NCBI GenBank assembly: GCA_013397455.1
Contig: VYZB01000272.1
Location: 1,075,680 to 1,139,679, forward strand
Direction: 5' to 3'
DNA length: 64,000 nucleotides
DNA from: Crotophaga sulcirostris
Lineage: Eukaryota; Chordata; Aves; Cuculiformes; Crotophagidae
Positions 1 to 10,620 of this stretch are shown piece after piece. Position numbers and translations under genes: made by a program. Below the pieces are notes generated by a model, which saw nothing but the letters and a program-made list of their open reading frames with translations, searched no databases and had not been told where the DNA came from. Every line of letters starts with the position of its first letter. Positions within the stretch are counted from its first letter, which is position 1.

Positions 1-62
1 CCACCACATCTACACAGCTTTTAAATCCCTCCAGGGATGGGGACTCCACCACTACCCTGGGC
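1..62 (-). mobile_element. CR1 fragment cut by window start
   Basis: Antisense CR1 3' region (CTCCAGGGATGGGGACTCCA and CCACTACCCTGGGC blocks). The 3' tail lies left of the window. Confidence 0.85.
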
Positions 63-223
63 CCTCATCCTCCCACTTCCCCTCCTTCATCCCTTTTATC
101 AGACAGGTACACACATACCTGCATTCCTATTTATGGGACTACTGGTATTCTGTTTCATGCATCTAGCTTTACATATGCACAACACTAGAGCAATACAAAC
201 CTGATTTAACAGCTAAAACTACA

Positions 224-423
224 CAGAATCACAAAATCACAGAATGGGTTGGGTTGGAAGGGACCTTAAAGACCATGCAGTTCCAACACCCCTACCATGG
301 GCAGGGATACCTTCCACTGGATCAGGGGGCTCAAAGCCCCATCCAACCTGGCCTTCAGCACCTCCAGGGTTGGGGCAGCCACTACTTCTCTGGGCAGCCT
401 GGGCCAGGGCTTCACCAGTGACA
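224..423 (-). mobile_element. CR1, 3' UTR fragment
   Basis: Begins with the reverse-complemented tail (CACAGAATG type), then GGTTGGAAGGGACC, CCATGGGCAGGGATACC and CCAGGGTTGGGGCAGCC blocks. 5'-truncated; last CR1 copy before a 10-kb CR1-free stretch. Confidence 0.92.
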
Positions 424-3105
424 TCAGAATCAATTGTCATTTAAAGGATGCTCTTTCTTGTTTAACAGAAACTTCAAAATGTTTCATCTGGGTTCAAAAC
501 CTGTTCTATAATTGTGAATTTTTAACTTAATTCTCATAGAATTTCACAAAAGACCAAACACTCAGCGTTCCTAAAAGGCTTTGGAATAAACTTGAAAAAC
601 AAACATTAAAGACTGATTGTGCTTAAACTAAAACTGACTGAAGCTCAACTAGATAAGGAAAGAGAGTTTAAAAAAACTAATCAGCACTTTATCAGTCCAG
701 GAAGAAAGAATTTTAGATAACAAGCCTTCCCTAAATTTGGAACTTCAACTTCAGTGCAGAACGATGAAGATTTAAGGAATACAATACAGGAGCGTGGAAG
801 GATCAGAAATAGCACAGAAAACATGGTCCACAGAAATGCTTTGAAAAAGAAAATGTTTTCTGATAACGCCAGCAAGAGCCTGATGCTTTTTTTCAAATGG
901 AACAATTTTACTCAACAAAACTTTCCTATCGATGTGCCCAGCAAATCATCCCACTGCTTATCAGAGGTAAAGACTGACCCTTAGGGTGTTTCTTTAATTT
1001 TGTGTTTGTGTAGCTGAGGCCATATTGCATTTTTTCCAGTAGGAAAAACACCCCTACACAGTCAGGATCTTTGCTACTTTCAAAATTCTTTGATTTCAGC
1101 TGATTTCTCTCCCAGTATCATTCCAGCATGAGCTGCAATGGCTGTCACAGCCACGAGCACTGAGCTCCCTGACAGTAGCTCACAGAACCGAGAATATGCA
1201 CCAGGAGAAGCTTCAACCCTTTAGAAACAGATACTCTCAGGGCAAACATCCCAAGTATTGAGAGGGACTTGATGCAAACAGATCCCATCAGCAACATCCA
1301 GGGAATTTCACTTGATCGGTGAGACTGGGTCGTCTCTGGTGGCTCAAGGCACGTCCAGGATGCTCAGCTCCATCAGTGCCCCAGTGACAATTATCCTCAT
1401 CATTCCGAGCAGGACATGCTCTGCAAAGGTTACTGCAGAAGGCAGAGAGGGGAAGCAGATCTGGCGACAAAGGCTGTGGTCTTGAGAGACACAGGATAGT
1501 CAGGCATGCAGCTTTCCCCACAGGAAACCAAGCGGGAAGGACCACTCCATCTACAGCCCCACAGCAAATGCACAGACCTCCCTGGGGCAGGGCAGCCACA
1601 CAGCGCGCTCAAGGAGGAAAGGATGCTGGAGCACACATCTGCCCATGCTTGCAGTGGGGCAGGGAGATAATCTAATAATAATAAATTACCTAGAAATTAA
1701 CTTTGGGCTTTATCCTCCCAAAAAAGAAAAAGGAAAAATAAGGGACAGGCTGCCAGTCAGGCTGCCTTACCCCACGCTGCAGCTACGGGTGATGCCGCCT
1801 GCTGAGACCCTTTTCCCTCTGGCTGTAGTGCAGTCACAGCAGGGCTGCCCACTCTCACCCACGCACCTACTGGGGCTACAACTGCTGACCTTGCAAGTCC
1901 TAGTCAGGTCCTAGAGAAAGGCAACAGGGCCAGAAACAGTTCATCCCTCAGAGACTCAAACCAGACCGCCGAGCACAGCAGCTTGCAGAGCAGTCTCTGC
2001 TTTACTCAGCCAGAGCTGCTGCTCAAAATAGAAACGAAGTCGCTGCCAGCAGTCTATACATTATGTTATATATGTCTCAGCTGATGCAAAAGAAGGGGCA
2101 GGCACTGAACCACACAGGACCTTCCACATGGGCACGGATAGACTTTTCTGCTCCTGGAGTTTGCTCTGCTGGGAGCTCCAAAATCCCCTAAAACAGATCC
2201 TCCACCAGGCTGCAGGTAGCTCACTCCATGGCTTCTCTGCACATGTTGGTCCTTCTGACACTTCCAAACAGCAAGGTTCAGGTGAAAACATGCAAGCTAG
2301 AAACTAAAGATCCTGAGGAGGTAGCACAGTCAAGAACCAGAGTCACCAAGGAGCCCCCAATCTTTGCTCCCACTCCCTAATCCCCTGCTAATCCCCACCC
2401 CACCACCACGAGTTCAGCTTCCCTGGCTCTGGGAGGGGAGCAGGGGTAGCTCCCCAAAGCAGCACATCCCTATGACATTTTCAGTATGAATAGGTTGAAA
2501 TCCAGACCCTACTCCTTAAATAACTCATGCAGATGCTCCTTCACCCCCTAAGGCCTCTATAACTCCAGTGGTAAACCTTCAGCCCTGCCCAACACGTTCA
2601 TCAAGAGGAGAGCTCTGCGGGCTTCTTGCTTTGAGCCCAGATGTCTGAGCGAATACGCTGTCAGCGTGATGTTCCCAACAACACCGTCGCAATACTCTAC
2701 AAAACTGGAAACAGTTGAGGCTGCATGGTCCTTTGCTGGTGAGGAGGACAGCAGGGTTAAAGACAACCTGGTCACCTCTAGACCCTTTCAGATTAAGACT
2801 CATTTCCACTCAGGAAAGAAATTCAACCATAAGTAATACAACAAAAAGTAAATTATGGTTCCTCCAGCGGCTCTTCCTCCAGGAGTGTCTATTTTCAGTG
2901 AGAAGCATCAATCACTACAGTCTGCTGTCTACAACAGCTCCAACAGGCAAAACCCACCTAAGCGTAGTTGGGCCACCATGGGCACAGACACACCGTTCCC
3001 CTGCACCTCTGTGCCCCCGCCGCCTGAACAGCACTTTGCAGCTACAAGACACTTCACGAAGGGGAGAAACAGGAGTTGATTGGTCTTGGCTACACCTTGG
3101 GAATG
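424..3105. other. Unique sequence, no CR1
   Basis: AT-rich to mixed unique DNA. One weak exon candidate is at 755-966 on the plus strand. Open frames elsewhere (for example 2715-3110 plus) have no recognisable protein character. No recognisable repeat was seen. Confidence 0.5.
755..966 (+). other. Weak coding-exon candidate
   Basis: A frame open for about 77 codons (754-984) is bounded by an acceptor-like AACTTCAACTTCAG ending at 754 and a donor GAG|GTAAAG at 966/967. The translation is polar and protein-like (for example QNDEDLRNTIQERGRIRNST), but I recognise no family. The opposite strand is also open over most of the stretch, which weakens the case. It could be chance in AT-rich DNA. Confidence 0.15.
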
Positions 3106-3107
3106 GG

Positions 3108-3205
3108 TGATGATGTTCCTCTTCTACAACTGGGAAAGAGGAGGCACAGGGTAGCAAAGGAAGGTGCCCGCGGCAATCAAGTACATAAGTGGCAAAGCCA
3201 GGATC
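3108..3205 (-). repeat. MIR-like CORE-SINE relic
   Basis: The plus strand resembles the reverse complement of MIR: a CCTCTTCTACAACTGGGAAA-type block, then AGGCACAGGG, then AAGTGGCAAAGCCAGGATCC in the right order and spacing. It is strongly diverged, as expected for an ancient amniote SINE surviving in a bird. Confidence 0.55.
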
Positions 3206-3466
3206 CCGCAGGACTATCTTCTGCCACTGCTGTGAACTCCAAACAAACCTCCTGTACATATCAGGACAATTATTAGACAATTATTAACATTACGGAGTTT
3301 ATCTCAAGCTTCCTAACTTCTGGGCATTGGACATTCCGCATATTAGAGACAAATCCTTGTCTTTTATCAAAAGAGCTCACATACGATTTCACGGGGAGAG
3401 ACACATCGAGCTTGGTTATCACACCAAGCTGAGAAAGATGTGCATTGTGAATGCAAAATATAGACA

Positions 3467-3479
3467 CCCCCCCCCCCCC
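3467..3479. repeat. Poly-C run
   Basis: Thirteen consecutive C residues followed by a CA-rich patch; simple low-complexity sequence. Confidence 0.9.
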
Positions 3480-5078
3480 TCCTCACCAACACAGATGCAA
3501 TATTAACACATAGCACACACAGACACAACATGGGTATAAAACATACACACATGCACCGAGCAAGCACTGTACACAAAGAGCACCCATCTCCCATCACAAC
3601 CAGCATCCATCAAATACAGAAACCAAGAACCAACAACCAAATGAAATGAGCAATACAGGAGAGGGGTTCTATTCACAAATCAAAGCAAAATAGACCAAAA
3701 AAAAAAAAACTTACATGGATTTTTGGCAATTTTCCTTCAGACATTATACACAGCGGTTGGGCTGTGTACTGAATACCTGATCCAAAAAGAAATATAACCA
3801 CATTATGCAAACAGATGGGGGTAGGAGTCAGGTGAACATGCAGCTCTTAACAACATTCATCTAGGGGATGAGAAAGCACCTCTGCGTTCCCACAGAAGGG
3901 TTTGGACCTGGACAGATCTTCATTCACTACAGAGCAAAAGCAAGTGCTGTGCTGCTGCCATCCCAGGGGAAAATCCAAATGGCAGGACAGAAAAGAGCCA
4001 TCGCGTCAGAGACCTCTGAGCTGTCCCGTCCCCCTTTTAACTTGTCATGTGAGGTTTAAAACAGAGGTGGGAAGTATCTAGGGTGGGGGAGGAAAGCCGC
4101 TAAAAACCAAAAGAAAGCCCTCTTATCAGCCTTAAAGAAAGAGCATGAAAATCACAGTGACCGCAGGGCTAGCAGGGAGCATTTTGACATGGATGCTTTT
4201 TCTGAAGTATCCAAAGAGGGAGAAATGAACCCTTTCCCCGTGGCAAGAAGGGTGCCTGAGTCTTTAAGACAACAGCTTGCTGCTCAGGAGGAATGGACTT
4301 TTTATGGACTGTGTGAAACAGGGTTGCTATGATACAGTCAGAGGCATTTCCATGAATCTTGTGGCAAATAACACTGAACCCTGCCTATGAAGACAAACAG
4401 CAAGGCAGGGCTTCCATCATCAACCCTTAGCAATCACACAGGGACAATTACAGAAAGATTTTATGCATTATAAATCTGCTATTTGCATACAAACGTATGG
4501 GTTTTTATTTTGGAATTGTATTTTCCAGAGGGTCAGCACTTTGTTTTATTGAATGATCCCTTTTCCCCATTCCTGGGCTTGAGCATCGCCACAAATGGGA
4601 ATAAGTTAATGTCTGCAAACTTTGGGGAGTTACAGGGCCAAACTACCCCAACCATGACCACCAGCCCCACTTATGACCTGGATCGTCCCACGGAGCTTCA
4701 GGAGAAGGAAAGCTCCGCTATATGTAGATATTTTACAGGGTGCAAATGGCACCCCGAATTTTGCAAGCACAGTCACATACAAGGAACTCTGTTGCCCCAT
4801 AAAGCTGCAAATGCAGCCTGTCATGGATCGAGGCGCTCCTGAAAAGCATGGCTTGTTTAACTCACCGATCGCTCCTACAAACCAAGCAGAGTTCCAGGCT
4901 CCATTGCAAGCTCGGAAAATGCAAAATTGTAGGTGTCAAAATACAGAAACAGGCTTGGGGCAAGCAGCTCGAGGTCTTTTTGAAAAGGTGGCCACTAAAG
5001 GGCCAGGGCTATGAAACAGGGATCAAACCCAACAAGCAGAAACCCCAGCCCTTCCTAGGGTTTTTTTTCCTCTCTTCA

Positions 5079-5091
5079 CCCCCCCCCCCCC
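5079..5091. repeat. Poly-C run
   Basis: Thirteen C residues after a T-rich run; together they make a long pyrimidine tract ending in TCTAG. Confidence 0.9.
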
Positions 5092-7245
5092 AAAATCTAG
5101 CAGGAAGCCTGATCTAACAGGAATGGCGTTGTTGCAATAACAAAGTTTCCTGCTCCCAACTTTCGTGCTCATAATGCTCAGCACAAACCTGCATTTTTTG
5201 ACTCCACCAGCCTTTGGTGGAGTAACAGGTAAGAAAGTTGCAGTAAAATAACATTGATTTGCTCAAGCACGTTCCATGATGGAAAAAAATAAGCTGCCAG
5301 CAATTGTTTCCCCAGTAGTCAAGCGTGCACAACAGCTTCGTCCTCCACATGCACCCCCAAGCTGGAGATGCCCCAGCAACACCCATCACCCACCAATGGA
5401 ACCAGGAGGGGTTCGCAGGCATCCCAATCCATAGGATAACACACACCGAGTTGTACCTGCACCCCTCCCGAACACCACCCGAGACGCCCAAGCTCCAGAT
5501 CAAGGAATGCACTTTGCCTGCACCTGAAAACCAGGTTGAGAACCAAGCATTCCTCGTAGAAATCATATTGAAAGGTAAACCTTCAGGCCAGAGAGCTCAA
5601 TCATGAGGGAAATCAACAGACACAGGGGCATCCCATTTTTAACTCCCTGGTTTGTTTGGGATTTTTTTCTCATGGTTCCACCCTTACTCCTCCAAATTAC
5701 AAAACTGGTCCACTGAAAGGATGATTTTGGCTGCTATTTGATTGATTCCCTTTCCTTTGCTCATTTATTATGTTTCCAGGAGATTCTGCAACCGCTAAAA
5801 GTAACGACATCTGACAGCTAACAGGGAAATAAAGCAAACTTCAGCCGTTTAACAGCCCAAACCATCCTGAGCATCAATTTATATCATTTTTTAAAGCAGA
5901 TTCACTCCGTCTCTGGGGAAGCAAAGCCTATACCTCTTGCACTGAGAGCTACAACTGAAGAGGGGGAAAGAGAGCCAGCAGGCACCGCAGCATCTTTATT
6001 GGGCTTTTCTCACTGGGTCTTGGCTTTTCTACCCATTAAGATGGGCTAGTGCCACTGAACACTTCTTGCCAGCTTTGGGGCTGACCGTTACTTCGCCAGG
6101 ACTCAGGGTACATTTTTTTATCTACAGCTAAAATCACTTTGAAAGTGCAAGATTTGCAGCATTTAACTTAATTTCCAATGATGCCACCAGCTGAAATTGG
6201 CTCCTGAGCCCAGCTATGCATTTACCTTGCAGCAGTCAGGCTCTCACATGGAAATAACTATCTGTCTCCTTCTCCAAGCTCCAGCTACGTCTTTATGAAT
6301 CAGTTACATGATGGGGTTTTTTGCCTGATTAGTAGAGGACATCCAATAAGTAACTGACAGCTGGAATTAGCACGCACAATTTAAATTATCAAGGCAATAT
6401 AATATATATTAATAATATAATTCCAGTGAACATCAGCAAGAGATGGCAAAATTTTCAAACTGTGACTCTGTTTGTTTTGAGCAACTCTGATTTTTCCAGA
6501 GGGGAAAATATTAAAAATCTATAAGATTTCTAACAGAAACACATATTTTCAAGAGGAAAAGGCATTATTCTTTTCAGCCATCCCCTTCATATTCTCTCTC
6601 AACTTCATGCTCTGCCACTCGAATCCCCCCGCCAGCTCTGCTTCCAAGCTGTAAACATTGTAATTTTGCTCCAGACATCTTTCAGCAGAAGGACCTCTAA
6701 CTACCGGACACCTTTTCAGCAAGCCTATAATATACAACTTTGCACTTCATTTGCAAGAAAATCAATGTAAATAAAGTCACACAAAACAACCCCTCTCAAA
6801 ATCCTGTTACCCTAGAGGTGGGTAAAGATTTTTCTGACATATGTTACCCAAAATTATCTATATATACACATAAACCCATGAGAGAAAAGAAAGCCAAAAT
6901 GACATTTCTACTGAAATCAAAGTAAACCCCAGCCCCTCCGTATCTGTTGCTTTACAAAAGAAAAATAAAGCATGCATTCTCCTTTTTATCTTTGATCCCT
7001 CCTTCCCAATTTGCAGAGACATAAACCACATACAAGCAGAAAAAAAGCCCAGCAGGTTTTGTCCCGATCCCTCTCCCATCTTTAAAGAAAGAAGCTAGGC
7101 TACATCAGTGTGGACCTAGAATTTGGAGGCTTTGGGGCTGAATATTGAGAAATCAAGTCAGATCATCAGGGCAACACAGATAAAGTACAATTTTTCTCCC
7201 CCCTTCTTTTTTTTTTTTTTGTGGTTAATGTTATTTTAGCAAAGA

Positions 7246-7259
7246 TTTAATCCTTTAAT
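7246..7259 (-). promoter_or_regulatory. Two ATTAAA polyadenylation signals
   Basis: On the minus strand ATTAAA occurs at 7259-7254 and 7251-7246, followed about 25-45 nt later by an A-rich run (the plus-strand T run at 7207-7220). ATTAAA is the common variant signal. The position fits a short mRNA ending for the micropeptide ORF. An AATAAA also occurs on this strand near 6000 and could serve a longer form. Confidence 0.35.
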
Positions 7260-7710
7260 AGGATTTCTCATTCCCCCCCCCCTTAAAAACATCCAGAGCT
7301 CGATTCGATCGCACACACCGTCACCTCTCACCTGGCAGCTACATGGTTACTCGCACAGACATTGCACATTAACTGCTTGCTAGAAATCACACGCAAAATG
7401 ACTTATCATCATTGACTCGAGTCTCTGTTTCAAAGGCAGAAAAACAACACAGCCCGTGCTTACCACAGACAGATATTTTCACTCTGCTCCTAACTAAATA
7501 CGGACAGCTCTATCTCACTAGCACAGAACAATATATGAATGGATTACTGTTATTTATCACATTTAAAACCCAGGCAAAAGCAGCTACACTTACAGGCATA
7601 CTTAAAAGACAAGACATGACAAAAGATTTAGGGAGAGATAATATACCAACGTCATACATATCACAGCGAGGCCATGTTGAAGCTCAATGCGTTTCCCCCC
7701 TCAGTAAGAA

Positions 7711-7775
7711 ATCTCTCTCTCTTTCTCTCTCTCTCTCTCGCCTTTCTCTCTCTCTCTCTCTCGCTCTTGCTCTCT
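7711..7775. repeat. (CT)n microsatellite
   Basis: Almost pure CT/TC dinucleotide run with short interruptions (CGCC, TCGC). Read on the minus strand it is a GA tract starting 56 bp after the micropeptide stop. It produces the Arg/Glu-repeat tail of the overlapping 117-codon frame, which argues that frame is not a real protein. Confidence 0.95.
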
Positions 7776-7830
7776 TGTTGAATTGCTAGTGGTAGTAGTA
7801 GCCCCCAACAGCTCAGGAGAAAAAATCCAT

Positions 7831-7926
7831 TTAACGAGTGCCCAGGAAGAACATGAGTATGACATTCACAAGCAATAGCACCACAATCACTGCAAAAACG
7901 ACCACCGTTTGAACATCCAAGGTCAT
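7831..7926 (-). CDS. 31-residue single-pass membrane micropeptide (unrecognised)
   Basis: Seen: an ATG at 7926-7924 opens a 31-codon frame ending in TAA at 7833-7831. The context is strong (CACC before the ATG, A at -3). The peptide starts MTLDVQ, has one uninterrupted hydrophobic segment at about residues 7-28, carries one polar Asn (residue 21) inside it, then VILM-FF-L, and ends GTR. No signal-peptide cleavage site or charged loop is visible, so it would be a tail-like integral membrane peptide. Context: a CpG-rich block and a TATA-like element lie about 0.5 kb upstream on this strand, a splice acceptor lies 96 nt upstream, and ATTAAA signals lie about 0.6 kb downstream. Inference: length (31 aa), topology and the VILM-aromatic stretch resemble SERCA-regulating micropeptides such as sarcolipin, but the N- and C-terminal signatures of sarcolipin, phospholamban, myoregulin or DWORF are absent. 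I do not assign a name. It could be a chance ORF; the concordant signals make that less likely. Confidence 0.6.
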   Translation of the reverse strand: MTLDVQTVVVFAVIVVLLLVNVILMFFLGTR

Positions 7927-7982
7927 GGTGCAATGCAGAACACTGTAGTGTTCGAGATGTGGGGCTGGCAGATTTGGAGAAG

Positions 7983-8021
7983 TCAACCTCTGCTCTGTAA
8001 GACTGTCCATACATCCACCAT
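7983..8021 (-). other. 12-codon upstream ORF in micropeptide leader
   Basis: The first ATG after the predicted acceptor (8021-8019) opens a 12-codon frame (MVDVWTVLQSRG) that stops at 7985-7983, 56 nt before the micropeptide ATG and in another frame. A short uORF that terminates before the main start permits reinitiation and could tune translation. A second ATG at 8014 opens an overlapping 117-codon frame in weak context. Confidence 0.3.
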
Positions 8022-8118
8022 GCTAGAATAGAGGAGAAAACTGTTCCTGGTTTTGGTTTTGTTCGGAATGCTTTGTGCTCTGCTTTGAGTTTATCCCCTA
8101 TCTGCTGTCTCTAGCTCA

Positions 8119-8425
8119 CGCTGGAGCCCGCTAAGTGAAGCATCATCACAACCAGTGAGCACTTAAGATGCAAAATCCTTCCTTTAGGAAAAGAAAGCCA
8201 GCGCTGTCTGCAAGCTTCTCTCTCTCTCTCTCTCTTCCCCCCTCTCTCTCCCGGTCTCTCTCTCGCTTGCTTTTTAATTCGTCAAGCCAGTGCAGATAAG
8301 AAGCCTGGGTGAGTGTGACAGCTCTGCAAGCTGCTGCGGCTGCATCTCTCGGTGCGAGGCGGACCCTTTCGCATACTAATCAGCTCCAGTGACCAGGCAG
8401 CAAAGGGATCCTGGCTGTCAGTCAA
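8119..8425 (-). other. Possible 5' exon of the micropeptide gene
   Basis: Inferred from a minus-strand TATA-like element at 8455-8449 (start expected near 8425) and a donor-like CCAGC|GTGAGCT at 8119/8118. This would give a first exon of about 300 nt and a short 96-bp intron (8023-8118). The exon would include a GA-rich microsatellite. An exon farther upstream or an unspliced leader is equally possible. Confidence 0.2.
8213..8272. repeat. (CT)n microsatellite
   Basis: CT-rich run with C-rich interruptions, directly beside the CpG-rich block. As a GA tract on the minus strand it would lie in the leader region of the micropeptide transcript, mirroring the tract after the stop codon. Confidence 0.95.
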
Positions 8426-8716
8426 ACGCAGAAGGAAGCGCTGGCTCCATAAATACGCAAGTCTTCCACCCGCTGTGGCAGGGAGCGCCGTGCAGGCATG
8501 TTTTTCCCCCTTGATTTTTGCAGCAGTTCGGAAAACAGAGCTGTGCAGGGTTTGGGGAGTGGGGGGGTCGCTGGGAAGCCGGTGTCACGATCTGATGTCA
8601 ATGCTGAGCTCTCCGGAAGGCGTCTCAGGGCTTTCTGTGCAGCACGGATCCCGTTCCTCGCTGCCTTTGTACAGACGTCTGCCCCGTCTGTGCCGCCTGC
8701 GCTGAGCTTCGCATAG
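8320..8716. promoter_or_regulatory. CpG-rich promoter-like block
   Basis: A clear local rise in CpG dinucleotides (clusters such as GGTGCGAGGCGGACC, GGGAGCGCCGTGC and GCCGCCTGCGCTGAGC) stands out against a CpG-poor neighbourhood. It sits directly upstream of the minus-strand micropeptide ORF. Vertebrate CpG islands usually mark promoters. A plus-strand donor-like CTGG|GTGAGTG at about 8309 and CAG|GTAGGGG near 8772 leave room for a divergent transcript. Confidence 0.5.
8449..8455 (-). promoter_or_regulatory. TATA-like element in CpG-rich block
   Basis: The plus strand reads CCATAAATACGC and the minus strand GCGTATTTATGG. The minus reading TATTTATG resembles a TATA or MEF2-type A/T element about 0.5 kb upstream of the micropeptide ORF. 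The plus reading ATAAATA could instead serve a divergent transcript. The orientation cannot be settled from sequence. Confidence 0.3.
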
Positions 8717-10370
8717 GAAATATTAAATGCCAGCAAAAAGAGCCAGTGCTGCTAGGAGCCTGTTCAGACCAGGTAGGGGAGCAGGAGAAAGAACAGGGAA
8801 GCAAAGCAGCCAGAATAACTAAAAAGGCAACCCCTGGTAGCTTGGGAATTCATTGTGAGCTTGTAAGGAGGGAATTTTTTAGGGGGAGTCACTTTTTAGC
8901 TCTGTACAATACTATGCACATCACTTCATCATAAATCTATCGCATAGCCTGAACTGCACTGGGATTCTCCGTGCAAAGAGTTAAATGGAATTCTGATTCT
9001 ACAGATAGAGATATATATAAAATGGGGAGGAAGGGGGCAGGATGGGGAATCTTTACTCCTTGCATAGCAGCCAGAAAAATTCATTCCTGCATTAAACTCA
9101 CATACAGACTCAAGGTTTATGGTCCAGGTGTCAGATGTTATTGCAAACCTCATTCTTAGATCCAAGAACCAGTAGTTACATCAGACACGCACACAAAGAT
9201 GTGCTCAGCTGGAAAAAGCAAATGATTTTACAGAGACAAATATAGAACTGTTACCAATCGATACGCATTACAGACTCAAATGTGCACACGGGGGCTGCTC
9301 ATCAGCACCTTCCAGGAAACCTGCTCCTTCGAACACACCCAGGACATGACACAAGGCCACCATGCACCAAACAAGTTCTTGTTTTGCTCTTCAGTAGGAA
9401 ACAAGAGTTCAGGGAAACTTTAATGTTTAAAGAGGAATAGACAGGGCCTGGAGTTGGCTCACAGCCTTTCCTCCCATCACAGCATCCTTCCTTTATTGTC
9501 ACCAGAATTTGGGGAAGGGGCAGTGGGGTTATGCTGCTACCTCCCCTGTTACCATTCAAACCAACACTAAACTTGTTTACTGCAAGGCTCATTTTGTTTT
9601 GATTCCTTTGCTTTCCAGAGGGCTCCCTCCAAAGGCACAGGGTTTTTTTTCTCTATTTGCCCCCAAACACCATCAAAGAAGAGACTGCTTCGGGTGGGCA
9701 AGGACAGAGCCTCCCCAGTGCCCTCCCTCCTCAGCCTCTGCTAAGACCCTGTGGTTTGTGTGGACCAAGGCTCACCCAAGGCAGCATCCTGCTCGCTCCC
9801 GAGCAGCTTTGCAGGGTGTGTGGGCCATGATGCACTGGCAGACGCAGAGGGTGGGTTGTGTTCAGAAGCCTTAGAAACAAGAACGGTTTGGGTTAATTTG
9901 GTGGTTTCTTTTCCTCTCTTTTTTTCTTTTGTGTGATAACTAAAAGACAGAGGCTGCCTCCAGCAACAGAGACTCCCTGCCCTGTTCAAGCAGAGAATTT
10001 CTTATTCAGGAGAACAGGGGAAGGCAATTTTTCACCTGCTTATTTACAAGAAGCTGCTTTAAACCTGCCCCAGGCAGACCCATTAGCGCACACGCCAGGC
10101 TGTGCCCAGGTGATGGATCTGCCTCACCACCAGCTTCCAGACCTGCATCTCCTAACCAGTTTGCATTTTTAGGATATTCAGTCTGCCTAACGAAATTCTA
10201 GACTGACCAGAATAGCAAACACATAGTAGATCCAGAGTATCTATTCTTGTTACCATCCTTTCCCAAAACAACACTGGGAACTGTTCAAAACCCAAGCCTT
10301 AACTCCCACAAATATCAAGGAAATTCAAGTTTCAGTCTCAGTAGTAATAGTGACCAAAACATATATTTAA
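8717..10370. other. Unique sequence, no CR1
   Basis: Mixed unique sequence. A possible plus-strand donor is at about 8772. Nothing resembling a known exon or repeat was recognised. Confidence 0.4.
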
Positions 10371-10620
10371 GCGGAAAGAGGGGAGGATTTAAATAAGATA
10401 ACAGGAAGAAATTGTTTTCCGTGAGGGTGGGGAGGCCCTGGCCCAGGTTGCCCAGAGAAGTGGTGGCTGCCCCATCCCCAGAGGTGTTCAAGGCCAGGTT
10501 GGATGGGGTTTGGAGTCCCCTGATGCAGTGGGAGGTGTCCCTGCCCATGGCAGGGGGGTGGAACTGGATGGGCTTTGAGGTCCCTTCCAGTCCAAACCAT
10601 TCCTCGATTCTATGATTCTA
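10371..10620 (+). mobile_element. CR1, 3' UTR fragment
   Basis: Runs from a degraded GAAAGAGGGGAGGATT block through GAGGTGTTCAAGGCCAGG and CCCATGGCAGGGG to a GATTCTATGATTCTA tail. First CR1 after the CR1-free stretch. Confidence 0.93.

Larger units (their letters stand above)
3206..7224. other. Unique sequence, no CR1
   Basis: No CR1 copies in 4 kb. It contains C homopolymers (3467-3479 and 5079-5091), a CA-rich patch at about 3500-3560 and an A run near 3700. A donor-like AACAG|GTAAGA occurs at about 5229 but the stretch before it has stops in all frames. The 150-codon minus frame at 5114-5566 shows no family resemblance. Part could be an extended 3' UTR of the micropeptide gene. Confidence 0.4.
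7225..8022 (-). other. Putative last exon of the micropeptide gene
   Basis: Minus-strand exon model. The acceptor is a pyrimidine-rich run ending TTCTAG at 8028-8023 (plus strand CTAGAA), with the exon starting at 8022. It would contain a 95-nt 5' leader part, the 31-codon ORF, a GA-rich microsatellite 55 bp after the stop, and a 3' UTR running to the ATTAAA signals at 7259-7246, with cleavage near 7225. The exon boundaries come from sequence signals only; no transcript was seen. Confidence 0.4.

Noticed and set aside
5101..5229. Strong acceptor (pyrimidine tract then TCTAG) and donor AACAG|GTAAGA
   Set aside because: All three frames between them contain stops, so not a coding exon; a non-coding exon cannot be supported from sequence alone.
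5114..5566. 150-codon minus frame rich in Trp and Cys
   Set aside because: Looks like a chance frame; no recognisable family and the region shows no exon signals on that strand.
7661..8014. 117-codon minus-strand frame overlapping the micropeptide
   Set aside because: Weak start context, a tail made of Arg/Glu repeats from the CT microsatellite, and no domain; the 31-codon frame explains the locus better.
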